A program made the translations under genes and the position numbers. Source: an uncultured Fibrobacter sp. (GTDB taxonomy: Bacteria; Fibrobacterota; Fibrobacteria; Fibrobacterales; Fibrobacteraceae). Taken from it: DNA of 42,140 nt. The notes beneath the pieces were generated by a model. That model had not been told where the DNA came from, ran no database searches, and saw only the letters and a list, made by a program, of their open reading frames with translations. Below, in pieces: positions 16,514-24,817 of this stretch (within the stretch, counting starts at the first letter, position 1; the number at the start of each line of letters is the position of its first letter). The stretch spans positions 1 through 42,140 of the forward strand of contig CAMKLO010000026.1 in assembly GCA_946413655.1 (NCBI GenBank). The letters run 5' to 3'.

Positions 16514-16542
16514 AATATATATCAGATTTGACATAATGTCAA
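16514..16542 (-). promoter_or_regulatory. Promoter and palindromic operator of the toxin-antitoxin pair
   Basis: Read leftward, TTGACA (16542-16537) and TATATT (16519-16514) are spaced by 17 bp. The -35 box lies inside the perfect palindrome TTGACAT-A-ATGTCAA (16528-16542), a natural site for repression by the HTH antitoxin. A further half-site ACATTATG lies at 16561-16568. The -10 is unusually close to the start codon. Confidence 0.7.
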
Positions 16543-16746
16543 TAGTTTAAAGTTAATGGGACATTATGCATTTTGCAAATTCCATGCCAAAGCAAAAATT
16601 GCCGATTTTGATTAAAAATCGGCAGTTTTATCAAAACATAAAAGTGATTAATCGATTAAATCAGTGATTAATCAGTTTTTCAAAAAAAAACTATATAACT
16701 AACACAAAAGTGCAAGGAAGCCCAAAAAAAACGAAAAAAAGATTTC

Positions 16747-17502
16747 TCATTTATCCTTTAATTTCAATGGATAATTATCAGAACACCTTTTATCTTTCGG
16801 TTCTGTTACATTCCATTCCAATTTACCATCAACTACAGAAGGAATCAACATCCATGTTGATTGATAAGAACATTCCAAATTAACCTTATAAGAAACGCTT
16901 ACGCCAGGATTTAAATCCTTAAATTCGAAAAATTCACTATTTGAAACATAACCAATTTTTTCAAAATCACCTACTTGGTGTTCGCGATTAAAAAAGACCA
17001 TTTGTTTTTCTAGATAATCGTTAAAACCGCCATTCAATTCGGATGCAACCTTAGCTTTTATATCCTTATTTATTGTTTGGGAAATATTGAAACAAAATTC
17101 GTTTTCAGTACAAATAACATAAAACAAATTTGCAACAGCACCTATAACAGCGATTATTTTCATCCATAATCCACCCCTATATTTCAGGCCTTTCTTTTTG
17201 TTAATATACCGCCCGCTGCCAATTGTCCACGCATCTACAAAAACAAGCACTTCAACAATAAGAATCAACAATCCTGGAACAAAGTCCAACAAACATAAAT
17301 GCCCCCCAGCAATTATTATAAGGGACGCCACCAAAGGGATGACAAAACAAGAAAAAAGAATTAACGATAAATAGAGCAAACCTCTTAGCGTTTTACCACA
17401 AACAAAACAGTGAACACCAAATTCACCCAAAATTGCACAAAGCCAGAAAACTAACGTTCCATTAAGCGTCTTTCCAGAGTTTGAACTTTCGACATTTTTC
17501 AT
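16747..17502 (-). CDS. TM2-like membrane protein of unknown function
   Basis: I chose the ATG at 17502 (251 residues, MKNVESSNSGKTLNG...). A longer frame exists from a TTG at 17589 but lacks a ribosome binding site, and its extra residues do not look conserved. The first hydrophobic block has the TM2 pattern: a helix LVFWLCAILGEFGVHCFVCG, a basic turn, then LRGLLYLSLILF. Three or four membrane helices follow up to about residue 135. The C-terminal half is soluble and polar, with cysteines (CTENEFCF, LECSYQ, KRCSDN). The gene is AT-rich and next to a toxin-antitoxin pair. Function unknown. Confidence 0.6.
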   Translation of the reverse strand: MKNVESSNSGKTLNGTLVFWLCAILGEFGVHCFVCGKTLRGLLYLSLILFSCFVIPLVASLIIIAGGHLCLLDFVPGLLILIVEVLVFVDAWTIGSGRYINKKKGLKYRGGLWMKIIAVIGAVANLFYVICTENEFCFNISQTINKDIKAKVASELNGGFNDYLEKQMVFFNREHQVGDFEKIGYVSNSEFFEFKDLNPGVSVSYKVNLECSYQSTWMLIPSVVDGKLEWNVTEPKDKRCSDNYPLKLKDK

Positions 17503-17702
17503 TTCAGTACACTCAAATTTAGCTGTAAGAGCAAATTTTCCTAAAATAAATCTATTTTTAAATTTAATATTTTTGAGAGCATCTTTCAACTAATAATCGA
17601 TAGGAACAAACGTCGATTCATTTGGGAAATTAATTGAGACTTTTATAAATTTTTGCATTGCAACTTCAAGGCTAGCCAAAGACAATTTCATATATTAGCT
17701 AC

Positions 17703-18614
17703 ATGAACGTGAATGATATTTTATTCTTCATTCTGCTTGCTTTAGGAATCAGCACACCCTTTTTACTGGGGCTCCTGTTTGCAGTCCTTTACAAGCATAT
17801 CAAACCTAAAATATTGTGGTTTACACTTTGGGTTTTAATCCTGGCAGCGCTTATCGGCGGAATGATCCAGCTATCGTCCTTTATTCTACTTTGTGAGGAA
17901 CCTTCGGAATTTGCTTATCCATATTTAACGATATTATCGGCAAGTTTATTCTTGGTTTTATATTTTGTCTGCTCTTGGTTCAGCCACATTTTCAAAGTCA
18001 AAAACGCCGTTCATTGGCTGCTACTTTTGCTAATTCCTATCATTTCTTTTGGCATACTCTTCTTATTTTTCTACGTAGGCTCTCTAAAGCCTTGGAGCTT
18101 TATCGAAGACAAGGCCTTGCAAAAAGAAGCACTCGAAAACGCACAAGGTGCCGATTACGATATCGAACAAATCTTTAGCGATGCGTGGCATTTTACTTAC
18201 AGTACCGTCGTTTTCCGCGAACGAAACGACTCCGCTTTTTACCGCATAAAGCATAGCGTTTGTTCTAAGCAAGATTCCATAGACAACGATTTGAATTCGT
18301 GGATTCCATTAGATAAAGAAAAAACTGCACTTGTAAAAAAGTTGAAAAAAGCCATTGAAGAGTACGAAGCCGAAGTGGCGACAAATGACGTCTTGGACGG
18401 ATATTATAGCCGTACAGAATTAAGGGATTACAAGCAAGAAACACAACGTAATTTGGGCTTTAGTAATGCGGTTCATTATGGAACTCGCAGAGCGACTGAA
18501 ATCGAAAAGCTAGCCAATCAAATACGGCCCGAACCTGAAAAACTCGAAGCATTCACGACGCTCACGGAAGAACAAGTCCAAAAGAAATGCAAGGAAATTG
18601 GACGCGAGGAATAA
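17703..18614 (+). CDS. Hypothetical membrane protein with a charged cytosolic tail
   Basis: A 303-residue protein I do not recognise. Residues 6-150 hold four strongly hydrophobic helices (DILFFILLALGISTPFLLGL, ILWFTLWVLILAALIGGM, LTILSASLFLVLYFVC, WLLLLLIPIISFGILFLF). The remainder is charged and helical (LVKKLKKAIEEYEAEV). There is no clear ribosome binding site before the ATG. It is transcribed away from the neighbouring TM2-like gene and shares its AT-rich composition. A dispersed palindromic repeat follows the stop. Confidence 0.55.
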   Translation: MNVNDILFFILLALGISTPFLLGLLFAVLYKHIKPKILWFTLWVLILAALIGGMIQLSSFILLCEEPSEFAYPYLTILSASLFLVLYFVCSWFSHIFKVKNAVHWLLLLLIPIISFGILFLFFYVGSLKPWSFIEDKALQKEALENAQGADYDIEQIFSDAWHFTYSTVVFRERNDSAFYRIKHSVCSKQDSIDNDLNSWIPLDKEKTALVKKLKKAIEEYEAEVATNDVLDGYYSRTELRDYKQETQRNLGFSNAVHYGTRRATEIEKLANQIRPEPEKLEAFTTLTEEQVQKKCKEIGREE

Positions 18615-18618
18615 AAAA

Positions 18619-18698
18619 GGTGACCCCGGCACTGAGGCCGGGGTGACGCTTTAACAAGAATTTACTGGATCCTTCCGCCTTCGGCGTCAGGATGACGA
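18619..18698. repeat. Two dispersed palindromic repeats between convergent genes
   Basis: The first (18619-18648) pairs ACCCCGGC with GCCGGGGT and is bounded by GGTGAC and GGTGACG. The second (18664-18698) reads ACTGGATCCTTC, a CGCC-TTC-GGCG hairpin and CAGGATGAC. The second type recurs at 27411-27440 and, in variant or inverted form, at 20968-21005, 26690-26740 and 35591-35671. No coding role is seen. Confidence 0.7.
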
Positions 18699-18727
18699 GT
18701 GCGCGAAGCGTCAGGAGACGATGCCAA

Positions 18728-19201
18728 TTAGCCTTCGCGGCCAAGCATGAACGCCTTCTTGTTCCCTTCGTGGAACTTTTCGGCGAAGAGTTTGTTCAAA
18801 GCGACCATCCACTGATCGACGGTGAAGTCGAAGTACTTGGAGAGCTTGCCGAGCATGGCGACGTTCAAAGCCTTCACGTTTTCGAGCTTGGAAACATCGA
18901 TGTCCGCCGGCGTGAGGAGCACGCCACCCTGCTTCATGTAGGCTTCATTCACTACAACCTGCGTTTCGTCAAAGACGACGAGGTAGTCGGCTTCGCCGCA
19001 CGGGATCATCGGGGACTGCACTTCTTCATCTTTTGCAAAGCGCACGTCAGAGGCGATGGAGCCGCCGCGCTGGCTCATGCCGTGAACTTCGGCCTTCTTC
19101 ACGTCGTAACCTTGTTCGAAAACGAGTTCGGCCATCACGTCACTAGCCTTGATAACACCTGTGCCACCGAGGCCTGCAAATTTAACGTTCATTACGCTCA
19201 T
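18728..19201 (-). CDS. iorB: Indolepyruvate ferredoxin oxidoreductase, beta subunit
   Basis: A short (157-residue) gamma-type pyruvate/ketoisovalerate oxidoreductase domain: VKFAGLGGTGVIKASDVMAE at the N-terminus, then AEVHGMSQRGGSIASDVRF, and EADYLVVFDE. With IorA it converts aryl pyruvates such as indolepyruvate to aryl-acetyl-CoA, passing electrons to ferredoxin, in aromatic amino acid catabolism or the reverse synthetic direction. AGAGG lies 13 nt before the ATG at 19201; a second ATG at 19192 is possible. It follows iorA by 18 bp, forming a two-gene operon. At about 157 residues it is somewhat shorter than the usual beta subunit of about 190. Confidence 0.9.
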   Translation of the reverse strand: MSVMNVKFAGLGGTGVIKASDVMAELVFEQGYDVKKAEVHGMSQRGGSIASDVRFAKDEEVQSPMIPCGEADYLVVFDETQVVVNEAYMKQGGVLLTPADIDVSKLENVKALNVAMLGKLSKYFDFTVDQWMVALNKLFAEKFHEGNKKAFMLGREG

Positions 19202-19219
19202 AATTATTCAACCTCTCTA

Positions 19220-20887
19220 TTAAAAGTTATTGTTCTTCTTGGCAGCGGCTTCTGCTTCGGCAAGTGCCTTTTCGGCCTTTTCCTTGTTCGCCTTGTCCCA
19301 GGCAAGGATGCTCTTGAGGGCGAGAATGCAGGGGCTCTTTGCAACGATAAGCGTGAGTTCGTCCTTTTCGAGGGATTCCTTCACGAGGCGCTTGAATTCT
19401 TCCGGTTCCTTGACCTGGTTCACTTCATAGACGTTGTCGAAACCGGCGACCTTCGCGACTTCCTTGTAGTCAATCTTGTATGCCGGAGAGTGGTCGAGGT
19501 GACGGCCCGTACCCGGGTGTTCCTGCTGGCCGGTCATAGCGGTGATGCTGTTGTCCAAGATGATGACAACGTGGCCCGTTTCGGGGCGGTTGTAACCCGC
19601 TTCCACGAGGCCGGTAATGCCACTGTGAACAAACGTAGAGTCGCCAATCACGGAGACAACCTTCTTGGCCTGTTCGCGCGGGAGCACGTTGCGGAGGCCG
19701 ATACCCATACCGATAGCGGCACCCATGTCAATCATGTAGTCCATGGCGCTGATGGGCGGGAGAGCGGCCAGCGTGTAGCAGCCGATGTCACCGGAAACGA
19801 TGCAGTCGAGTTCCTTGAGCACGGCGAAAGAGCTGCGGTGCGGGCAGCCCGGGCAGAGCATAGGCGGCTTGCCCTTGACCGGAACCGGATCCGGGTTCTT
19901 GTCGCCAGCGATAATGCGGCGGACGCGGTTCACGTCGAGTTCACCAAAGCGGAAAATCGGGTCGAACTTGCTTTCGCACTGGATGCCAGCGGCCTTGATG
20001 TTTTCAGCAAGCCACGGGTCGTTTTCTTCGATGACCATGAGGCGCTTGCCTTCGAACTTCTTCGCGAAATCCTTGATGAGCTGCATCGGCAGCGGGTAGG
20101 TCATGCCGAGCTTGAGGATGCTTGCTTCCGGGGCGGCTTCGCGGACGTGGTGGTAGCTGATGCCGCTCACGATGATACCGAAGTCTGCGCTGCGCATTTC
20201 GACCTTGTTCGGGCCTTCGGCAACGTTCCAGGCTTCCATTTCGTCCATCTTGGCGCGGAGGCGACGGCCAGCCGGTTTCGAGAATCCCGGCACCATCACG
20301 TGCTGGGCGATATTGCGTTCGAAGTTCGGCACCATTGCCGGGAGTTCTTCCTTCGGCACGACAATAGACTTGGAATGGTCCACGCGGGTGGTCATGCGGA
20401 GGATGACAGGAATCTTGAACTTTTCGCTCGTCTGCATGGCAATGCGGAAGAAATCGTAGGCTTCCTGGGAGTTGGACGGTTCGAACATCGGGCAAACGGA
20501 TGCCTTCGCGTGGTTACGCGTATCCTGTTCGTTCTGGGAGCTGCCCTGACCCGGGTCATCGGCAACGATCCACACCATGCCGCCATCGACACCCGTGTAA
20601 GTTGCGGTATAGAGAACATCACTTGCCACATTCAAGCCAACCATCTTCATGGTGACCACACTGCGGGCATGTCCAAAAGCGGCACCGAGAGCGACTTCGG
20701 CAGCGACCTTTTCGTTCGGAGCCCACTGGGCATAGCCGCCCAGTTCAGAGTAATCTTCCAAGATTTCGGTGGAAGGAGTTCCCGGATAGCCTGCGGCAAG
20801 CTGAACATTGCAATGACGCATGGAAAGGGAAATGGCTTCGTTGCCCGAAATCAGCATCTTTTTCGCGTTTGGATCAAAAGCTGGCAT
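19220..20887 (-). CDS. iorA: Indolepyruvate ferredoxin oxidoreductase, alpha subunit, lacking the C-terminal ferredoxin domain
   Basis: The start is ATG 20887, with AAGGAA upstream; an in-frame extension to 21106 crosses the 3' end of the neighbouring gene and is rejected. Residues 10-160 are the pyrimidine-binding domain (SGNEAISLSMRHCNVQLAAG, YPGTPSTEI). CPGCPH at 345-350 starts the thiamine pyrophosphate-binding domain, with GDSTFVHSG near 415-423 and DNSITAMTGQQ near 445-455. The usual IorA is 600-650 residues and ends in two 4Fe-4S clusters of the CxxCxxC type. Here the protein stops at about residue 555 with an Ala/Glu/Lys-rich helix and no such motif. The electron path must therefore use another protein, or differ. 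Confidence 0.92.
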   Translation of the reverse strand: MPAFDPNAKKMLISGNEAISLSMRHCNVQLAAGYPGTPSTEILEDYSELGGYAQWAPNEKVAAEVALGAAFGHARSVVTMKMVGLNVASDVLYTATYTGVDGGMVWIVADDPGQGSSQNEQDTRNHAKASVCPMFEPSNSQEAYDFFRIAMQTSEKFKIPVILRMTTRVDHSKSIVVPKEELPAMVPNFERNIAQHVMVPGFSKPAGRRLRAKMDEMEAWNVAEGPNKVEMRSADFGIIVSGISYHHVREAAPEASILKLGMTYPLPMQLIKDFAKKFEGKRLMVIEENDPWLAENIKAAGIQCESKFDPIFRFGELDVNRVRRIIAGDKNPDPVPVKGKPPMLCPGCPHRSSFAVLKELDCIVSGDIGCYTLAALPPISAMDYMIDMGAAIGMGIGLRNVLPREQAKKVVSVIGDSTFVHSGITGLVEAGYNRPETGHVVIILDNSITAMTGQQEHPGTGRHLDHSPAYKIDYKEVAKVAGFDNVYEVNQVKEPEEFKRLVKESLEKDELTLIVAKSPCILALKSILAWDKANKEKAEKALAEAEAAAKKNNNF

Positions 20888-20967
20888 GATATTCCTTTTT
20901 TGTTTTAATCGTTTTTTAAACGAACGCAAATATAGAAAATTCGATTTTGCGCATCCTTTGTAATTCG

Positions 20968-21005
20968 AGAAGGAACCCCGTCCCGGAACGGAGTGCAGGA
21001 TGACA
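20968..21005. repeat. Dispersed repeat of the CAGGATGAC type
   Basis: The segment carries CCCCGT-CCCGG-ACGGAG pairing and ends in GTGCAGGATGACAC, the boundary shared with the copies at 18664, 26690 and 27411. It lies between iorA and the GGDEF gene. Confidence 0.5.
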
Positions 21006-21010
21006 CAGTG

Positions 21011-21040
21011 AAAAAAAGTCGGCGAGAAAGCCGACTTTTC
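21011..21040 (-). terminator. Intrinsic terminator downstream of the GGDEF gene
   Basis: AAAAGTCGGC (21014-21023) and GCCGACTTTT (21030-21039) form a perfect 10-bp stem; read leftward it is followed by TTT and then CACTG. It can work in both directions but best fits the leftward gene that ends at 21073. Confidence 0.85.
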
Positions 21041-21072
21041 GTTAAATTCGTTAAATGCGTTATTGAATTGTG

Positions 21073-21942
21073 CTAGGTTCTGCCTTCGCGCATTCTGCGT
21101 TTGCATTCGTACATGGACACGTCCGCACTGTGGAGCATTTCATCCATGTCCTTGTAGTCTTCGAAAGAGCTTGCAGTGCCATACGCAAACGCGACCGTCT
21201 GATCGACAATCGTTAACGCCTTGACAGCCGCCTGCATTCTCTCGGCACAAACAAATGCGCCCTTCAAATCGGTGTCTGGGCAAATGACCAGAAACTCGTC
21301 GCCACCCATGCGGAACAGCATATCCGATTCGCGGAGCAACTTATTACAAGCCGTCACGACGGAACGCAACAGCAAATCGCCAGCCAGATGCCCATGCTGG
21401 TCGTTAATCCTTTTCAACCCGTTCAAGTCAAAATAAACTATCGAAAAATTCGTTCCGTAACGTTTGCTTCGGGCAAACAGCTCACGGAGAGAGCAAATCG
21501 CATGCCTACGGTTGTAAGCACCCGTCAAATCGTCCGTCAACGAAATGTCACGCAGATTGCGCAGCGACCTCGACAAGCGCAAATGCACTCCGATTCTAGC
21601 CAGCAACACGTCCGACGCAGCGGACTTACAGACAAAGTCAGAGGCCCCCGACTGAAATCCCTGCGTCACGCTGGCCTCGTTTTCTTGATTCGTAAGGAAT
21701 ATAATCGGTAAATCGTCCAGCGGGAAATGCTTGCGAATGTTCAGGCAGACGTCATACCCGTTCATTTCCGGCATGTTGACGTCAAGCAAAACAAGTTCCA
21801 CCGGGTTATTATGCAGATACTCCATTGCCTCGGCACCGGATCTGCAACCAACGACTTCATAACCCACTTCCGTCAAGATGTCCGAATCTCGTTTCAATTC
21901 GGCTTCGTCATCATCGACGATAAGAATTTTTTCCTCAACCAT
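21073..21942 (-). CDS. Response regulator with GGDEF (diguanylate cyclase) output
   Basis: A 289-residue protein with AAGGAG 7 nt before its ATG. Residues 5-120 are a receiver domain with phosphorylation site Asp54 (VLLDVNMP), acidic pair in VDDDE and conserved Lys106. The output domain carries GGDEF at 213-217, so it should make cyclic di-GMP from GTP. The inhibitory RxxD site is present as RESD at 204-207, five residues before GGDEF, implying product feedback. No histidine kinase gene is nearby. It lies between mqnA and iorA on the same strand but in its own unit. Confidence 0.93.
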   Translation of the reverse strand: MVEEKILIVDDDEAELKRDSDILTEVGYEVVGCRSGAEAMEYLHNNPVELVLLDVNMPEMNGYDVCLNIRKHFPLDDLPIIFLTNQENEASVTQGFQSGASDFVCKSAASDVLLARIGVHLRLSRSLRNLRDISLTDDLTGAYNRRHAICSLRELFARSKRYGTNFSIVYFDLNGLKRINDQHGHLAGDLLLRSVVTACNKLLRESDMLFRMGGDEFLVICPDTDLKGAFVCAERMQAAVKALTIVDQTVAFAYGTASSFEDYKDMDEMLHSADVSMYECKRRMREGRT

Positions 21943-21991
21943 TTTGTCTCCTTACCATCCTAACACTCTCATTTCCAACTACAAAATAAAA

Positions 21992-22813
21992 TTACTCGAG
22001 GAACTCCATCGGCGGGACCGTCTCAACCAGCCCCATTTCAGCGGCTAATTTGAAAAAAATTGTCAAGGAATGTTTACGTTCGTCAGTAAAATGATAGTCG
22101 AGGAAGCTAAAATAGTCTTCGATAAGGGGACGCGACAAGTTCACCGGATATTTGGCAAGCCACACATCCAGCGCCTTCGACGGATTTTCGCGGAACTCGC
22201 GGATGCCATTTTCCAGCCTCGCCATGTAATCGTCCAGCACCGGTCTCAAATGCGGCTGCAGCGCATCTTTCGAAATCAGCCAAGCACCAAAGACAAACGG
22301 AAGCCCTTGCCATTCCTGCCACAGCGAGCCCAAATCATAGCTGAACGCGAAACGGTGGCGTTCGTTCTCTTCGAGCGCAAGGTCGCCGATCAAAAGGCAC
22401 GCGTCATCGGATTCTTCCGCCGCAAGCCCCTGCACATATTCCGGGCGAAAACCGTAACGTTTTTCGAGCAAAATCCGCAATAACGTAACAGAAGTTTTGC
22501 TCTGCGAAGTCATGCGGACACGCTTACCCGAAAGTTCTTCGATTGGATAACGCGAAAATAGCTTGACCGAACGCACCTCGAAAGAACAAGACGTGCAAAG
22601 CACGGGAGACAGTACGAACGCACCAGGTTTTTGAGCGAAGGTAATCGAAGACGCAGGCGAAAGATGGATAGATCCGTCCCTCAGCCCAATACTATGAGCA
22701 CTTGGCGGACCATCAACAAATTCCACCTCAGAAAATTCTTTCTCGCGCCCCACAGAATTAAAGAAAAACGGCGCACAGACCAAAAAAGGGATTCGACCAA
22801 CACGGAGAGTCAT
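21992..22813 (-). CDS. mqnA: Chorismate dehydratase of the futalosine menaquinone pathway
   Basis: A 273-residue periplasmic-binding-protein fold without signal peptide. The N-terminus LRVGRIPFLVCAPFFFN matches the MqnA/MqnD pattern (usually GRIPYLNxxP). Other typical features are LRDGSIHLSPASSITFA, and a late FGAWLISKDAL. MqnA removes water from chorismate to give 3-enolpyruvyl benzoate, the first step of the futalosine route to menaquinone. MqnD is the close alternative, but the early SS in LSPASS and the VFGAW segment fit MqnA. The start at 22813 has no clear ribosome binding site. The other mqn genes are not in view. Confidence 0.82.
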   Translation of the reverse strand: MTLRVGRIPFLVCAPFFFNSVGREKEFSEVEFVDGPPSAHSIGLRDGSIHLSPASSITFAQKPGAFVLSPVLCTSCSFEVRSVKLFSRYPIEELSGKRVRMTSQSKTSVTLLRILLEKRYGFRPEYVQGLAAEESDDACLLIGDLALEENERHRFAFSYDLGSLWQEWQGLPFVFGAWLISKDALQPHLRPVLDDYMARLENGIREFRENPSKALDVWLAKYPVNLSRPLIEDYFSFLDYHFTDERKHSLTIFFKLAAEMGLVETVPPMEFLE

Positions 22814-22902
22814 GTAAAAAAGTTAAATTTTTGCGCGTGGTAAAATGTAGGCCACACATAAAAAACAAACCAATTTAAATAAAAGTTAATGGCTAAAAAA
22901 TA

Positions 22903-23193
22903 ATGGCTGTATTTCACGTGAAGAAGACCTCGCTCGGCGAAGACCAGACCAGTCTGGTTTTCAAGGGCAAGATTGTAGAAGGGCCCATCAGCAAGGGTAT
23001 GACCATTGAAATTCCTGTCACGCAGGAAGCCGTCGTCAAAATGAAAATTTACGACGTTGTCCAATTCGACAAGCAAAAGGACGAAGACAAGAAGGTAGGC
23101 CTGGTTGTAGATTTTTATAACCTTCCCGACGATATGGAAGTCATCATGGACTTGAATATCGCCGATGAAGATTTGAACATCGTAAACGAATAA
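22903..23193 (+). CDS. Small hypothetical protein, beta-barrel-like
   Basis: A 96-residue protein I do not recognise. Its pattern of alternating strands (MAVFHVKKTSLG, TSLVFKGKIVEGPISKGMTI, VVKMKIYDVVQFD) resembles domain II of translation GTPases, a small beta barrel, but this is a weak hint. The C-terminal third is acidic. The ATG at 22903 has no ribosome binding site; a four-codon frame (ATG at 22889, M-A-K-K-stop) ends in TAATG, overlapping the start. It is transcribed divergently from mqnA and precedes the GH5 gene by 38 bp. Confidence 0.55.
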   Translation: MAVFHVKKTSLGEDQTSLVFKGKIVEGPISKGMTIEIPVTQEAVVKMKIYDVVQFDKQKDEDKKVGLVVDFYNLPDDMEVIMDLNIADEDLNIVNE

Positions 23194-23231
23194 TTCATTC
23201 GAACCGGCTGTTCCAGCAGCCAAAGTATGGG

Positions 23232-24314
23232 ATGACACGCATGAAAAAAGAAAGATTGCGCGGAGTGAATTTGGGCGGATGGTTCAGTCAGGTGGACTGT
23301 ATCGAGGAAAAGGACCCGGTCGGTTTTCCGGGTGTCATTGGACACATAAAAACCTTCCTTGGAACAAGTGATTTCAAGCGCATCCACGAGGCGGGGTTCA
23401 ACCACGTCCGCTTGCCGGTGGATTACTTTAATTTGTTCAAAGGAGATAATCTCAAGCCGGACGAAGAGACGTTTGCCTTGTTGGACAAGGCTCTCAAGGA
23501 CATCCAAGACGCCGACCTGGACGTGATTCTCGATTTGCACAAGTGCCCAGGTCACGACTTCCACTTGGCCAGCAATCACGAACAAGCTTTCTTTGCCGAC
23601 GCAAATGCCCGCAAGGACACCCGCAAGATTTGGGCATACATGGCAGAACGCTATAGCTCCATGCCACGCGTGATGATGGAACTTTTGAACGAACCCGCCG
23701 CAAGCGATTCCAAGGTTTGGGACAAAGTTAAGGACGAAATCTTCTGGGAAATCCGCAAGCACGCGCCCAAGAACACCATCGTCGTAGGCGCCAACAAATG
23801 GAACAGCGCAAAGGAATTCGAGTTCCTCACGCCGCTCGACGACGACAACGCCATCTACAGTTTCCATACATACACGCCGGTGACGTTTACGCACCAAGGC
23901 GCCGCCTGGATTGACGACCCGTTCTTCAAGATTGAACGCCCGTGGCCAGGCGATTACGCCGCCCCCGAAGCAGGTACTTCAACGCGACTCCATGTGGAAT
24001 TCGGCAAGTGGGATAAGGCCCGTTTGCAGGCAAGCATCCAGAACGCGCTCGATTTCCGCGCCAAGTACGACTTGCCCGTAAGCTGCAACGAGTTCGGCGT
24101 TTACGTACAAGTTCCACGCAAGTATCAGCTCGCCTGGATGCGTGATTTCCTCGACATTCTCCGCGACGCCGACGTGGGCTACAGCTACTGGAACTACAAG
24201 AATTTGGACTTCGGTCTTGTATCGAAGGGCGAATCGCTGCACAACAATTTACCGCAGTACAACAACCCCGAACGCCTCGACTCTGAACTCATGGAAATGA
24301 TAGCGAAAGGATAA
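23232..24314 (+). CDS. Glycoside hydrolase family 5 enzyme without signal peptide
   Basis: A 360-residue (beta/alpha)8 barrel. Typical markers are RGVNLGGWFS at 10-19, HVRLPVDY at 58-65, the acid/base in ELLNEP (Glu154), HTYTP near 212, and the nucleophile in CNEFGV (Glu287), then SYWNYKN near the end. Enzymes of this family cut beta-1,4 or beta-1,3 glucans, mannans or glucosides. No signal peptide is present, so it may act on oligosaccharides in the cytosol, like GH5 exoglucanases or beta-glucosidases; a start at 23241 gives the same picture. The 3' end has a diverged second copy at 25377-25421, beyond a GNAT gene pair. Confidence 0.9.
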   Translation: MTRMKKERLRGVNLGGWFSQVDCIEEKDPVGFPGVIGHIKTFLGTSDFKRIHEAGFNHVRLPVDYFNLFKGDNLKPDEETFALLDKALKDIQDADLDVILDLHKCPGHDFHLASNHEQAFFADANARKDTRKIWAYMAERYSSMPRVMMELLNEPAASDSKVWDKVKDEIFWEIRKHAPKNTIVVGANKWNSAKEFEFLTPLDDDNAIYSFHTYTPVTFTHQGAAWIDDPFFKIERPWPGDYAAPEAGTSTRLHVEFGKWDKARLQASIQNALDFRAKYDLPVSCNEFGVYVQVPRKYQLAWMRDFLDILRDADVGYSYWNYKNLDFGLVSKGESLHNNLPQYNNPERLDSELMEMIAKG

Positions 24315-24598
24315 CGGCGGAGCCGCAGTAGGCAGCCAGCAGAACTCAGAATTTAGACAAGAACGCCTCGGATTAAATCCGGGGCATTTTTTACTATTGA
24401 GCAACTAACAAATAGCACATTTGCCACAGTCCCTTGCTAACAGTTGTTGACGAAATGAACGGTCAAAATTCCGACCCCTTGCATTTTATTTTTGGCTTAT
24501 ATATTTTTTAGTACGGATCCATTGAGGATGCCATCCGGTCCAGCCGGGCGTTAATATATCAGTTACTTTTATTCTAACAACTAACAAATAGGATACTC
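24315..24598 (+). other. Spacer with terminator, promoter and a 14-bp direct repeat before the GNAT pair
   Basis: An intrinsic terminator lies at 24365-24392 (GCCTCGGAT pairs with ATCCGGGGC, then T6). The 14-bp word CAACTAACAAATAG occurs twice, at 24402-24415 and 24578-24591; the second copy forms the leader of the GNAT-pair first gene. TTGCAT (24479-24484) with TATTTT 17 bp further is a possible promoter. No gene is visible. Confidence 0.6.
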
Positions 24599-24817
24599 AT
24601 GGCAAGACCCATCAGAGAAACTCCGATTTTGTTCGGCGAGGATGCTCGCCGGTTTATCGCCCGTATGCAGGAGAGGCACCCCGAAACTCCGGAAGCTCGT
24701 GCCCAACGTTTACGGGACTACGAATTTTTCCTAAAAGCTTTTGAACGAGGCATGCGAGAAAAACGTGCCCGCGAAGCCGCTAACGGAGGTAAAGATCCAT
24801 GGTTCGACAATATATAG
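24599..24817 (+). CDS. Putative antitoxin partner of the GNAT gene
   Basis: A 72-residue, highly charged protein (MARPIRETPILFGEDARRFI at the N-terminus; later REKRAREAANGG). It overlaps the following acetyltransferase gene by 19 nt, a strong sign of a functional pair. Similar short MARPI-starting proteins sit before GNAT genes in Bacteroidetes-type genomes, as far as I recall. No ribbon-helix-helix or HTH is evident, so the DNA-binding antitoxin role is inferred from size, charge and position. Confidence 0.6.
   Translation: MARPIRETPILFGEDARRFIARMQERHPETPEARAQRLRDYEFFLKAFERGMREKRAREAANGGKDPWFDNI

Noticed and set aside
18692..20908. A 738-codon open frame antisense to iorB and iorA
   Set aside because: It mirrors the codon pattern of the real genes, has no ribosome binding site and no recognisable protein features. 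Long antisense frames occur over most GC-richer genes here.
20888..21106. Upstream extension of iorA
   Set aside because: It overlaps the 3' end of the GGDEF gene and a terminator; ATG 20887 has AAGGAA upstream.
24402..24591. The 14-bp direct repeat CAACTAACAAATAG as attachment sites
   Set aside because: Both copies lie before the GNAT pair, not around it, and there is no integrase. Kept only as a note in the spacer entry.
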